Shown here: positions 33,601 to 41,962 of the stretch, piece by piece
Position numbering within the stretch: the first letter of the stretch is position 1
Layout: each line of letters starts with the position of its first letter
NCBI GenBank assembly: GCA_949825045.1
Contig: OX463820.1
Span: 3,918,501 to 3,982,500 of the forward strand
Direction: 5' to 3'
DNA: 64,000 nucleotides
Source: Argyresthia goedartella
Taxonomy: Eukaryota > Arthropoda > Insecta > Lepidoptera > Argyresthiidae
Notes under the pieces: model-generated
The model's input: only the letters and a program-made list of their open reading frames with translations
What the model was told of the DNA's origin: nothing
The model's database searches: none
Translations under genes and position numbers: made by a program

Positions 33601-36600
33601 CTGGTTGAACATATAAGAATAACAAAAAATACTTAAAATATAAAAACGTGTTTTTGCTGATCCTTTTTGCTGTGAAAATCAATATTTTTGATGTGCGATT
33701 AAATATGTATTAGCCAAAGTTAAAAAAAACCGGTCAAGTGCGAGTCTAAATCGCGCACGAAGGGTTCCGTGCCACCGTTCAATGGAAGCGATGGTGTGGA
33801 GTGAATAGTTTGGATTTTACACAGCCAAATAATGTTTACAAAGTTATTGGTGTGGTTAATTTCACACTCCATGTACGTAACCAGGTGCATCCATAAGTTT
33901 GTATGTGGTATTGAAAGAATTGTTGTATGGGAGCCCCCTTAAATATTTCTTTTATCCTGTTTTTTAGTATTTGTTGTTATAGCGGCAACATAAATACATA
34001 ATCTGTGAAAATTTCAACTCTCTAGCTAGCTAGGTTCTTGAGATACAGCCTGGTGACAGACGGACGGACGGACGGACGGACGGACAGCGGAGTCTTAGTA
34101 ATAGGGTCCCGTTTAGAACCCTTCGGGAACGGAACCCTAACAAAGAGCCAGAGAAAAAAAGAAGTTTTTTCTTCGTCTTTCATCTGGACAGGCTAGTTGC
34201 GAGTAGTTTTGACCATATAGCCAATACGGAATTTGACAATATCAGAATTGTATAATTAAAATTAATAACTTAATTTTGTGTTAAAAATACAGCATTTGAC
34301 TATGACCTCACATGCTAGTATTTCACTCGTGAACAAAATTACCGTTTTGACTGTTCCTAAAAAGTATCTATTTTGACAAGCAGTCAAATAGCTTATTCAT
34401 AATTATTTCTTTGCTTCCTTTTTGAGCACGAGTTTTAGTACCTATTTACATAGGTACGTAGTAGTTTTACGAATATTCACATGTACGGTGCTAAACGCGT
34501 ATTTTTTACATATTTTCATACTTTAATTGAGAATTATCGAGTTATCATTAGCATTAATTTTACTGAATGACGCAAGGGGGCCTAAATGTAAAAGTTGTTT
34601 CATATTGTATTTCCAGGTTAAAACCTGGGCGCAAATGGGCCTCGGCGGCGCGTTCTCAGCTGCGATGGTCGGCTACGCGCAGATGGAAGACCCCAAGCTG
34701 GTGGAGTACCGGTTCGGGCTCATCATTACTGCCTTCATGTTCTACTTGATCGCTTCACCGCTGCTGGGCTTAGTAAGTTAAACGACAGATGGCGTTGTTA
34801 GATGATTTCAAGTTTTCATAGGATCCTACACCGCGCAAGAGTAAATGTAATATGTTCATTGCTGCTGTTGGGCTTAGTTGATCGTACAATAGATAGCGTT
34901 TTTAGACAAAAATCAACACTCAAATAATTTATTGAAAGTAGGCAAATTAATGTCGAACACTTAAGTCTCATACACATGGAGAAAAATAAATAAAAAATGA
35001 TAAACTAAACTAATGGTTATGGTTAAAGTTTGACAGAGGAAATTTCTCTTTCAAGTGGTTATTATGGCTGAATGTCGCACAGGAAAAGGAAACTCCATTA
35101 ACTCTACCAGTGCTTCAGAAATATGCCCGTAAGAGAAGATAGCACCACTAGCACTCTGTGGGGATGCCTTTTTTTAATGTTCTTAGTAAGTCTAATGTAG
35201 AATAGATGGCGTTGGTTGGACGCTAGCACGTTTTCATAGAATCTGCACCGCACAAGAAAAAAATAACTTTCTTCATACCTGCTGTTAGGCTTACTAAGTT
35301 AAACGTATAATAGCGCCATCTATTATACGTTGTTTGATGATAACAAGTTTTCATAGAACGTTCATCGCGCAAGAGTAATCGTAAACCTGCCATGCTGTTG
35401 TTGCCCTTAGTAGGTTCAGCATACAACAGATGGCGTTGATTCAATTTCTATAGATCCTGCATCGCGGACGACAAAATAAAAACAGCTCTTGGAACTCTCC
35501 GCCCCTATTTGTTAAATATGTTTAACGAAGACTAGATGGCGTAAAAGAGCGCTAGCGTGTTTCTAGCACAGAAATAATTTAAATAGATGTATTTAGTAAT
35601 TTACAATGCATTTGCTCGAAAAGGTCCGTTTTTTAAGCAGCCAAATCGTGCCGAAGTGCCACTTCTTCACAATAGAACTTTTTAGTTTTCATTTATTTTT
35701 AGGGTTCCGTACCCGAAGGGTTCCAAACGGGACCCTATTACTAAGACTCCGCTGTCCGTCCGTCCGTCTGTCACCAGGCTGTATCTCACGAACCGTGATA
35801 GTTAGACAGTTGAAATTTTCACAGATGATGTATTTATGTTGCCGCTATAACAACAAATACTAAAAAAGGATAAAAGAAATATTTAAGGGGGCTCCCATAC
35901 AACAATTCTTTCAATACCACATACAAACTTATGGAAGCACCTGGTTACGTACATGGAGTGTGAAAGTAACCGCACCAATAACTTTGTAAACAATATTTTG
36001 CTGTGTAAAATCCAAACTATTCACTCCACACCATCGCTTCCATTGAACGGTGGTACGGAACCCTTCGTGCGCGATTTAGACTCGCACTTGACCGGTTTTT
36101 TAAATTTTTAACTTCGTCGTCAGCTCGTTGCAAAGAGTTTTTTATTTGAGTAAAGTTTTGCAAATTATTTGAGTACTGAATATCATTTAAATAAAACGTC
36201 CAATAAATCGAATACTTAAGGCAACGCTTTAGTAGGCAATAAATAAATTGGAAATATTAACTAAATATGTTTGGCTGAACGTTTATTTTGCTAGTGCCTT
36301 TTGCGATACGACGTGGCGTGGCAGCTATTTGCACATGCGCAGTAGATGAGCACCCCCCACCACTCAAGTCCGATAGCCGTGGCGCCACCGGGTATTTAGT
36401 TCCACTTTCCGCCGCAGGACATATGAGTTTTTGAAATGCCATACAAGCAATTTAAAAACCATGTAAGAACGGGATATTAAAAGATTCAAGATTACATAAA
36501 TGACGAGAGTACAAGCTGTTAATCTAAGTCAACACAGAACTCGCTTAATAATTTTGTAATTATTTATTCCTGTATATTATTTATAATCTGTAATATTTGT

Positions 36601-39600
36601 ACTAGTTAAACATAACCTATATTTAACCTCTCAAAAACCGAGGGTAGTTTGGTCGGGTCGCGATTTTGAACCTTATGCCATGGTAATAAATTTTAATTAA
36701 TATAACGAAAAAGTGGCATTATCTAACGCCGGTTGTATTCAAGAGGTTAACAGATTTTCCTCTCACTGTGGTCCTATAAAGAGAAGAGGCAAAAAACCTA
36801 TATTTAAAAGCGTTTCTCATAATTCATAATTTCTTTATTGCACACAACTTATATATGCACAACAAGACTTACATCAAATAGTGTGTAAAGGCGAGCTTAT
36901 CTATATTCTATAGCTTATAAGAGATTTGTTCCAGCAAACCAAATTAGGATGGGAAAGGTGGATTGCTGAGCAGGGGTAGTCAATGTTACTGTTGGACTGT
37001 ATGGGGTTAATCTGGCTCAACACAGACCTTGCTGTTAATAATTGTGTAATTATTTATTCCTGCTTATTAATCATGACATTTTTTTTTATATTTGTATTAG
37101 TTAGGCACAACCTATTTTTAAGAGATCTAAAAATCAATCTGTGGGAGTTTCTACGCCCTTCTTCTCCCACAGTGGTCCAAAGTAGAGAAGAGGCAAAAAA
37201 TGACGTTTGCTAAGTATATGTAAATATCTACAGTAATAAAGTACTTTGACTTTGACTTTGAATGTGTACAACAATATAATTTAGTACATATCTAAATAAC
37301 TAATATATGGTTAGATATATATTATATCTAAATAACTAATATAAAACAATATTAACTAAATATAGTAGTGCTTACATAAATATTATATAATATAGTCGTA
37401 CAAGCTAAACATAAATACAATATAAATATATATATATATATATATTAAATATATATACTAATAAATACATACATACTACCTATATTTCTAAAGAGAAAGG
37501 TAATGCTTCTTCACGCATTCTCGCTTCTCCTCCGATAGTGGCTGTAGAGAAGAGGCAAAAATGCCGTTTGCTAAACAATGTCAATATTTACAGAAAGTTA
37601 AGAATTTTGAATTTGAATTTTAAGTGTTGGTGCGCACTACAGGATATGTTGAGCGCGTATGTATTTAAAAGATGATTATTTACAATTTTATTGTTTAAAC
37701 TTTTTTTATTTCCTCACACAATGCATTGTAAAACATTGAATGATACAAGTGCGTAAGATGATTTCCGACTCGTTTCGACTTATGCCAAAAATGCCACTCG
37801 TTGGAAATCAACTATTATATATATTTTTCGCACGATTAGCATTAATAGGTATTCTGTGATCTTTTCAGGGACATATAATTAAGAACAAAAGCACCGAGGG
37901 CATGCCGTTCCCCATCATACTGTCCGGTACCGTCGTCACCTTCATGTGGCTGCTCTACGGCATCATACTCAGGAACAACATGATTGTTGTAAGTACTCTT
38001 ACGTTACACAATAGCGCTCTTTCATTGTCGTGTACCTTGCTGGACGCGGGGCGCCTTGATGGCAGACCCGCACGCGGGATCAATCCCATAGTAAATCTCT
38101 CTGGCAGCACCCGCACGCGGGATCAATCTCATAGTAAATTCCTCTGGCAGAACCTGAACGCGGGATCAATCCCATAGCAAATCCCTCTGGCAGCACCCGC
38201 ACGCGGGATCAATCCCATAGTAAATCCCTCTGGCAGCACCCGCACGCGGGATCAATCCTATAGTAAATCCCTCTGGCAGCACCCGCACGCGGGATCAATC
38301 CTATAGTAAAGCCCTCTGGCAACACCTGCACGCAGGATCCATCCCATAGTAAATCCCTCTGGCAGCAACTGCACGCGGGATAAATCCCACAGTAAATCCT
38401 TCTGGTAGCACCCGCACGCGGGATCAATCCCATAGTAAATCCCTCTGGCAGCACCCGCACGCGGGATCAATCCCATAGTAAATCCCTCTGGCAGCACCCG
38501 CACGCGGGATCAATCCTATAGTAAATCCCTCTGGCAGCACCCGCACGCGGGATCAATCCTATAGTAAAGCCCTCTGGCAACACCTGCACGCAGGATCCAT
38601 CCCATAGTAAATCCCTCTGGCAGCAACTGCACGCGGGATAAATCCCACAGTAAATCCTTCTGGTAGCACCCGCACGCGGGATCAATCCCATAGTAAATCC
38701 CTCTGGCAGCACCCGCACGCGGGATCAATCCCATAGTAAATCCCTCTGGCAGCACCCGCACGCGGGATCAATCCCATAGTAAATCCCTCTGGCAGCACCC
38801 GCACGCGGGATCAATCCTATAGTAAATCCCTCTGGTAGCACCCGCACGCGGGATCAATCCTATAGTAAAGCCCTCTGGCAACACCTGCACGCAGGATCCA
38901 TCCCATAGTAAATCCCTCTGGCAGCAACTGCACGCGGGATAAATCCCACAGTAAATCCTTCTGGTAGCACCCGCACGCGGGATCAATCCCATAGTAAATC
39001 CCTCTGGCAGCACCCGCACGCGGGATCAATCCCATAGTAAATCCCTCTGGCAGCACCCGCACGCGGGATCAATCCCATACTAAATCCCTCTGGCAGCACC
39101 CGCACGCGGGATCAATCCTATAGTAAATCCTTCTGGCATCACCCGCACGCGGGATCAATCCCATAGTAAATCCCTCTGTCAGCATCCACACGCGGGATCA
39201 ATCCCATAGTAAATCCCTCTGGCAGCACCCCCACTCGGGATCAAACCCATAGTAAATCCCTCTGGCAGCACCCGCACGCGGGATTAAACCCATAGTAAAT
39301 CCCTCGTGCGTGGTGAATCCCGCACGACACTGAAAGAGGCCTAACTGACGGAGAAAGAAAAGTTATTTAGAATCGTTTATTCTTGTATTGATACTAATAA
39401 TAATAATAATAATAAATCTTTATTTCAGGATATAAAATCCCATATCGATAGATACCTTAAAACTAGACATAGATATAAAATATAACAATAGTAACTCTAG
39501 CCTAGCTAGGAATTTTGGTCTTCGGTCTCGCTTCCCTATAGCGTCGGTAGACAATGCCCTCCGGCCAGTAATCTTTGGCCAGGAACATTGTCTTGAGATC

Positions 39601-40934
39601 GGCCGGCACCCGAAGTTTGAAGGACAGAAAGTCCTTGGGTCTATCTGACTCCAAAAGATCAATCTGCACCGTCGAAACCTCTGTCGCCTGCTTGGGACTG
39701 CGCGGCGGATTCTTCTTCAGCCTTTCCAGGATGTGACGCTCGATGTCCTGGCAGGTCATGTTCACGTCGAGCCGGGAAAGGTAGATTAGGGCCGTGGGAG
39801 CGGCAGCTTTGAGGCTGCACTCATCGGCGGGGGCGGTGCCACGCTGATTGCGGCTGCGTCTGGAGCGGCGCTTCCTGGTTTGAACCAGGATGAAACCTTC
39901 CCCATCAACTGTCGCGTTCGGCGGGCCACGGGCGGGCCTGGCCGGCTGCGCGGATACTGCCGACGGTTAAACCCGTTAATATTTTTTTCATACATTTAAG
40001 AGACAAACAAGTACGGAGCGAGACGATGTCTAAGCAGTCAAATATATATCTAAATTACAAAACCAACTTTGCAAAAAACCTCACCGTTTTAGCAATAGCG
40101 TACATCTAGTTGAATAAAATAGGAATAAAAAGCAAAAATCAATTCCGATACCGGGAATTGAACCCGAGCCTCCTGGGTGAGAGCCAGGTACCCTAGCCAC
40201 TAGACCATATCGGATTGTGATTATGGGAGTGAAATAGATAATCACCTTTCAGTGGAAAGATTATTTTTATCATGGCCCGGACACATTGCGTCATTAGCAC
40301 ATTAGATAGCAATAGTAGTTTATGTGACTGATGTGACATATGAAGGGCATTAAAACTCGGGGCGGGAAAGAAGAGCGAGGGCGGTTCCTACTACGCGCCC
40401 CGCCGCCCGCTCTTCTTTCCCGCCCTCGCAACCCCCGCATCTTTCGTCCCCCGTCGCCCGCCGACAATGGGAGTGCTACGTACGAATTTGACAAGCTATA
40501 ACTAAACTTTTGTGCGGTAGCCATAGATTCCATTTTCAAACACATTTTTTAATTATTTTAGTTGTGTCACGTCCAGCATCGGTTCCAATTCCCTGGGGCC
40601 ATCTGAGACATCAACGTGGAGGCAGAACTATTAAATTCTCATAATGTTGATACAAAACATTACTCGTGTCATTCATTACTGACTAGTTGAAATAACTATG
40701 TTTGAAATCGTAGGGTAAATTACTCGCTTTTGTTGAAAACTAAATAAAAGCACTGAAGTCACATTTATTTTGCCTCAAATCCCTTTATTTCTAGAAGGTA
40801 ACCATTGTTTTTCTTAATTTCAGGTCCAGAACGTCGTAGCATTGGCTCTTTGTTCCGTCCAGCTAGCTCTTTTCGTCATCTACCCTTCCAAGCCGAAAAG
40901 CAAAGCCAAAGCTAAAGCCAAGAAAGCCCAATAA
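30440..40934 (+). CDS. slv: SWEET sugar transporter (MtN3/saliva family), five exons
   Basis: Exons 30440-30609, 32905-33028, 34617-34772, 37869-37988 and 40824-40934 splice in frame at canonical GT/AG sites to a 226-residue protein, the usual size for animal SWEETs. It has two MtN3/saliva repeats: residues about 10-95 (GTVAGIVTVGQMFSG, MPFVGG) and about 120-210 (KSTEGMPFPIILSGTVVTFM, WLLYGIILRNN), joined by a linker helix to give seven membrane segments. The tail is lysine-rich (PKSKAKAKAKK). The family moves sugars down their gradient across plasma or Golgi membranes; Drosophila slv is the reference insect member. ATG context ATCACCATGG is good. An acceptor (AAATTCCAG) 14 bases before the ATG implies an upstream non-coding exon that I could not place. 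Confidence 0.93.
30660..31150. repeat. Degenerate tandem repeat, about 120 bp, four copies
   Basis: GTCAAACGGGTGGACGGATT, then ACTNCGATGGTTCTTAGAT and AGTTCGAAAGTTATCAGCTT, recur four times in direct orientation with gaps. Confidence 0.75.
31290..31640 (-). mobile_element. tRNA-derived SINE (same family as 25163)
   Basis: On the minus strand: GGGTCCCGGGGTTCGAGTCC, then TGGGGACAAATATTTGTTTG, TGTACCCTAGTCAAGGTTGT. The head is partly duplicated (TGTCACAGCG / TGGTCACAGC near 31590-31610). Confidence 0.7.
32325..32657. mobile_element. Foldback (long hairpin) element
   Basis: Two arms of about 120 bp (32338-32466 and 32535-32657) are inverted copies (AAACACGCTTTTAAAGCACT against AGTGCTTTAAAAGCGTGTTT). 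The loop holds a second GC-rich inverted pair (CTTCGGGCGCT ... GAGCGCCCGACGC). It would form a strong RNA hairpin in the pre-mRNA. ORFs here are two readings of the same arm. Confidence 0.85.
32905..33028 (+). CDS. slv: SWEET exon 2
   Basis: Follows ATCCAG and encodes GVLNLKYGFILRDDTMIMVN ... YLMIYFNYSQEK; donor AAG|GTAACA. Ends the first MtN3 repeat. Confidence 0.92.
33485..33715 (+). mobile_element. Hairpin-core repeat, type 2 arms (copy III)
   Basis: Core GGTAGCTTAGGTAAAGGGTA with AAAGGGGGTGATGGAAGCGA and AGCCCCCTTTATCC. Here the arms are ACTGATTTGCACGGCAAATA on the left and TTTTGCTGTGAAAATCAATA on the right, unlike the GATCACC arms of copies I and II. Confidence 0.65.
33725..34140 (-). 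repeat. GGTTCCGTA-type interspersed repeat, long copy
   Basis: Reads ACCGGTCAAGTGCGAGTCTA ... CGTTCAATGGAAGCGATGG ... ATACAGCCTGGTGACAGACG ... CGGAACCCTAA. An inverted, near-complete partner lies at 35695-36110, so exon 3 is flanked by inverted copies. Confidence 0.75.
34617..34772 (+). CDS. slv: SWEET exon 3
   Basis: Encodes VKTWAQMGLGGAFSAAMVGY ... FYLIASPLLGL between TTCCAG and TTA|GTAAGT; 52 codons in phase 0. Covers the linker helix and start of the second repeat. Confidence 0.92.
34760..35570 (+). repeat. Degenerate tandem repeats derived from SWEET exon 3 donor region
   Basis: The exon end and donor (GCTGCTGGGCTTAGTAAGTT, then CAGATGGCGTTG and GTTTTCATAG) recur in decayed form near 34857, 35185, 35278 and 35392 (for example GTTCTTAGTAAGTCTAATGT, CTGTTAGGCTTACTAAGTTA), each followed by AGATGGCG-like and CACCGCNCAAGA-like motifs. 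Spacing is irregular, about 100-130 bp where intact. Confidence 0.7.
35695..36110 (+). repeat. GGTTCCGTA-type interspersed repeat, long copy
   Basis: AGGGTTCCGTACCCGAAGGG, GTCCGTCCGTCTGTCACCAG, GTTGCCGCTATAACAACAAA and TTGACCGGTTTTTT; the inverted partner of 33725-34140. Confidence 0.75.
36430..36800 (+). mobile_element. LINE A 3' end, old copy
   Basis: GAAATGCCATACAAGCAATT, TTAAAAGATTCAAGATTACA and TAATTTTGTAATTATTTATT match LINE A around 20095-20260, with many differences and a foreign insertion near 36635-36745. Confidence 0.65.
36830..36960 (-). mobile_element. LINE C-type 3' tail
   Basis: TTTATTGCACACAAC, AAAGGCGAGCTTATCTATAT and TTCCAGCAAACC read as the reverse of the tail at 44770-44895. 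Confidence 0.6.
36985..37265 (+). mobile_element. LINE A 3' end, young copy
   Basis: Matches 20195-20455 closely (TGGCTCAACACAGACCTTGC, CTCCCACAGTGGTCCAA) and ends in TTGACTTTGACTTTGAA. Confidence 0.85.
37480..37622 (+). mobile_element. Diverged LINE A-like 3' end
   Basis: TTCTCGCTTCTCCTCCGATA, AGAGAAGAGGCAAAAATGCC and a TTTGAATTTGAATTTT tail follow the LINE A pattern. Confidence 0.6.
37869..37988 (+). CDS. slv: SWEET exon 4
   Basis: Forty codons between CTTTTCAG and GTT|GTAAGT: GHIIKNKSTEGMPFPIILSG TVVTFMWLLYGIILRNN. This holds the most conserved stretch of the second MtN3 repeat. Confidence 0.93.
38061..39305. repeat. 43-bp tandem array, about 29 copies, with higher-order structure
   Basis: Unit contains GCAGCACCCGCACGCGGGAT and CAATCCCATAGTAAATCCCT. 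Identical variant patterns recur at offsets of 258 bp (6 units) and 301 bp (7 units), showing block duplication. Each unit holds the palindrome CCCGCACGCGGG-like (CCCGCNNGCGGG). Located in SWEET intron 4, starting about 70 bases after the donor. Overlapping ORFs are repeat translations. Confidence 0.95.
39395..39995 (-). mobile_element. ORF1-only LINE fragment with poly-ATT tail
   Basis: The minus strand encodes a LINE ORF1-type C-terminal domain (DFLSFKLRVPADLKTMFLAK DYWPEGIVYR in two steps, 39502-39765), followed by a stop, a short 3' UTR, an AATAAA signal and (ATT)n. No endonuclease or RT follows. Upstream residues (SRPGPPVARRTRQLMGKV) are in a shifted frame. The ORF1 of LINE E ends in a similar domain. 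Confidence 0.6.
40143..40214 (-). tRNA. tRNA-Glu (CTC)
   Basis: The 72-nt minus-strand sequence starts TCCGATATGGTCTAGTGGCT, has anticodon CTC in the loop (GGCTCTCACCC), B box GGTTCAATTCC and a 7-bp acceptor stem (TCCGATA with TATCGGA) plus discriminator A. All arms pair. It lies in SWEET intron 4 on the opposite strand. A GTTTTTT run near 40225 is not evident, so the terminator was not identified. Confidence 0.93.
40310..40560. repeat. Fragment of the 1-870 repeat family and GC-rich inverted segment
   Basis: ATAGTAGTTTATGTGACTGA matches the end motif of the element at 16827. It is followed by an inverted pair, GGGCGGGAAAGAAGAGCG and CGCTCTTCTTTCCCGCCC (40360-40430). Confidence 0.55.
40824..40934 (+). 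CDS. slv: SWEET exon 5 (last)
   Basis: After AATTTCAG: VQNVVALALCSVQLALFVIY, then PSKPKSKAKAKAKKAQ and TAA. The seventh membrane helix and a basic cytosolic tail. Confidence 0.92.
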   Translation, partial: VQNVVALALCSVQLALFVIYPSKPKSKAKAKAKKAQ

Positions 40935-41289
40935 GCTTTTATAAACGTGTATTGTAAACAAGGCTAGTGGATTGTCTTCCTCGTGTGCATTGTACAAAAT
41001 ACTTAGTATGTGAGATTTTAAGAGAGGATATTCTATTTTATCAGACGCTTTTATTAGAACATTTTAAATTAATATTTAAGGATATCATTCCATTGACTTT
41101 TTATGTGTGTGTACAGGGTTTATGTATTGTTTTATTGCTCTTGTGGTGTATATTATAAATATACCAAAGTGAGTATAATTATTGTTTTTTTTTAATGATT
41201 ATGCTTATTCCGTAAAGTGTACAGAACAGTTTCGGTTTATTGGTTGAAATACAAAGGTAGTAAGTTGGATACAGATTACGAACTATTTT
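40935..41289 (+). other. SWEET 3' UTR and spacer
   Basis: The 3' UTR starts here. No canonical AATAAA was found in the first 250 bases, so the poly(A) site is not placed. Confidence 0.4.
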
Positions 41290-41962
41290 CTAAGTGCAGT
41301 TTCTAAGCGGTGACCAGGGTAATACCGGTTCCGAAGGGCCGGCCAAGTCCGTGCGTTGAAGGATATAGACCAGTAGCTATTCTTTGCACGCCTGCAAAAG
41401 TACTCGAATCGGTGATTCAGAAGTCATTATTGGCGCAAGTTGACCCTCAGCTATCAGAGGCCCAGCACGGGATCAGGAAAGGTTAGTACATGTAGAAATC
41501 TGCTAAATCTTATGGCACAGCTATCCCAGTTGTAGATTGTGGAGGGCAGGAAGATGCCGCATACTTTGATTATAAAAAGGCATTTGATTTGGTAGATAAC
41601 GATGTACTCCTAAAAAACTAGCGGATTTAGGTTGTTCTCCGCGATTACTTAAGTTTTTCACAAGCTATATGAGTGAAAGAACACAATATGTCAAATACGA
41701 AGGACACCGGTCAGAACTATACTAAACTACGTCGGGGGTAAGTCAGGGAAGTATTTTGGGGCCGTTAAAATTCACAATAATGATAAAAGACTTAGTTAGA
41801 CAGGTAAAAAACGCACGTTGTTTACTGTTTGCGGATGACCTCAAACTTTCCTTGGTTGAAAGTAGTGAAAATGACTGCGTTAAACTACAGGAAGATATAG
41901 ACCGGGTAGTGGAGTGGAGTAATATCAACACGTTGGAATTTAATGTATCCAAATGCGCAATA
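41290..41962 (+). mobile_element. LINE D (Jockey-like) RT fragment
   Basis: Contains PVAILCTPAKVLESVIQK, EAQHGIRKG, FDYKKAFDLVDNDVLL, QGSILGPLKF and LLFADDLKLS, with several stops and shifts. It is interrupted by LINE C at about 41963 and resumes at 44897-44969 (NNVKELGVTLTSDLNYRLYL), where the second maT element cuts it. Confidence 0.75.

Larger units (their letters stand above)
33029..34616. other. SWEET intron 2
   Basis: Holds a hairpin-core element (33485-33715) and a minus-strand GGTTCCGTA-type repeat (33725-34140). The flanks show nothing recognised. Confidence 0.6.

Noticed and set aside
35223..35444. 73-codon minus-strand ORF
   Set aside because: Falls in decayed tandem repeats from SWEET exon 3 and contains repeated words (SMKTC).
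38209..39062. Six overlapping ORFs of 81-83 codons
   Set aside because: They are translations of the 43-bp tandem array and recur at multiples of its unit.
38061..39305. CRISPR-like array
   Set aside because: Units are contiguous with no unique spacers, the host is a eukaryote and no cas genes exist; it is a satellite.
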